Origin: Candidatus Aenigmatarchaeota archaeon
GTDB lineage: Archaea; Aenigmatarchaeota; Aenigmatarchaeia; PWEA01; JACRMZ01
Assembly: GCA_016219455.1 (NCBI GenBank)
Contig: JACRMZ010000054.1
Coordinates: 1-5,277 of the forward strand
Direction: 5' to 3'
DNA length: 5,277 bases
Both the position numbers and the translations under genes were made by a program. Of this stretch, positions 5,142-5,277 are shown one piece after another (positions within the stretch are counted from its first letter, which is position 1; each line of letters begins with the position of its first letter). The notes under the pieces are model-generated. The model ran no database searches. It was given only the letters and a program-made list of their open reading frames with translations, and had not been told where the DNA came from.

Positions 5142-5254
5142 GCCTCAGTAGCTCAGCCTGGTAGAGCGCTTCCTTGGTAACAGCCCTTTTTCTGCGGAAA
5201 GAGCGCTGGCGGAATAGGAAGAGGTCACGTGTTCAAACCACGTCTGGGGCTCCA
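5142..5254 (+). tRNA. tRNA-Thr(GGT) with an intron and encoded CCA
   Basis: The cloverleaf folds fully once a 36-base intron is removed. The acceptor stem pairs GCCTCAG (5142-5148) with CTGGGGC (5244-5250), with one U-G wobble, followed by T73 and an encoded CCA (5252-5254). T8-A9 are at 5149-5150, and the D stem is GCTC/GAGC (5151-5154, 5164-5167). The anticodon stem is CTTCC/GGAAG (5169-5173, 5217-5221) and the loop after splicing is TTGGTAA, with anticodon GGT at 5176-5178. The variable region is AGGTC, and the T stem ACGTG/CACGT encloses the loop TTCAAAC (5232-5238). G1-C72, C2-G71 and U73 agree with archaeal threonine tRNAs. The mature length is 77 bases with CCA, reading ACC and ACU codons. 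It has its own TATA box. Confidence 0.93.
5180..5215 (+). other. tRNA intron at canonical position 37/38
   Basis: Removal of these 36 bases restores a 7-base anticodon loop. Cutting one base later (5181-5216) gives the same product because both junction bases are A. The intron folds on itself: CAGC (5181-5184) pairs with GCTG (5205-5208), then a C/C mismatch, then seven pairs between 5186-5192 and 5197-5203 closed by a TGCG loop. The splice sites fall in TA|A and AT|A three-base bulges, as in the archaeal bulge-helix-bulge. The central helix between them is poor, with a G/G mismatch and an extra G5209, so this is a relaxed motif. Confidence 0.82.
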
Positions 5255-5277
5255 GCAATCCACCTGAAGCCGGAAAA

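Noticed and set aside
5255..5277. The 23 bases after the tRNA, checked for an integrase attachment site or a second RNA gene
   Set aside because: Too little sequence is present; no repeat of the tRNA 3' end occurs in the window and no integrase gene is visible.
1..5277. CRISPR array, insertion sequence or defence island
   Set aside because: No regularly spaced repeats, transposase or nuclease motifs, or terminal inverted repeats were found by eye. The gene content is mainly housekeeping.

Overview
The window looks like a stretch of archaeal chromosome at moderate GC. The archaeal evidence is direct: a replication factor C small subunit, a Fap7/AK6-type adenylate kinase, ribosomal protein eL40, a DUF6159-like membrane protein, TATA-like boxes 22-31 bases ahead of several start codons that lack Shine-Dalgarno sites (leaderless style), GGTGA-type Shine-Dalgarno sites ahead of two others, and a tRNA gene with an intron at position 37/38. 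The lineage cannot be fixed from this window; compact spacing and short proteins would fit a small-genome (for example DPANN-like) or other uncultivated archaeon, but that is inference.

Layout. Positions 1-749 (minus) hold the first 249 residues of the RFC small subunit, the clamp-loader ATPase; its C-terminal end lies beyond the window. Upstream of it, on the same strand, is a six-helix membrane protein (841-1602). A 33-base divergent promoter region separates that gene from a plus-strand run: Fap7/AK6 kinase (1636-2142), a perfect 7-bp hairpin, an HtpX-type membrane zinc protease with a GTG start (2183-3019), eL40 (3061-3231), two overlapping small genes of unknown function (3264-3626 and 3626-3976), and a small zinc-ribbon protein (4034-4336). 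The zinc-ribbon gene meets a minus-strand HAD hydrolase (4337-5044) end to end with no spacer. A 97-base divergent region with a 20-bp perfect palindrome separates the HAD gene from an intron-containing tRNA-Thr(GGT) with encoded CCA (5142-5254). The final 23 bases show nothing recognisable.

How the genes fit together. Most of the window is housekeeping: DNA replication (RFC), ribosome maturation and translation (Fap7, eL40, tRNA-Thr), and membrane protein quality control (HtpX). The less ordinary parts are the two adjacent unknown genes, which align without gaps over about 60 residues and so appear to be a diverged tandem duplication joined by a TGATG stop/start overlap; the orphan zinc-ribbon protein next to them; and the palindrome at the HAD promoter. 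I see no mobile element, CRISPR array or defence gene. No complete new system is demonstrable here; the duplicated pair is the best candidate for undescribed biology.
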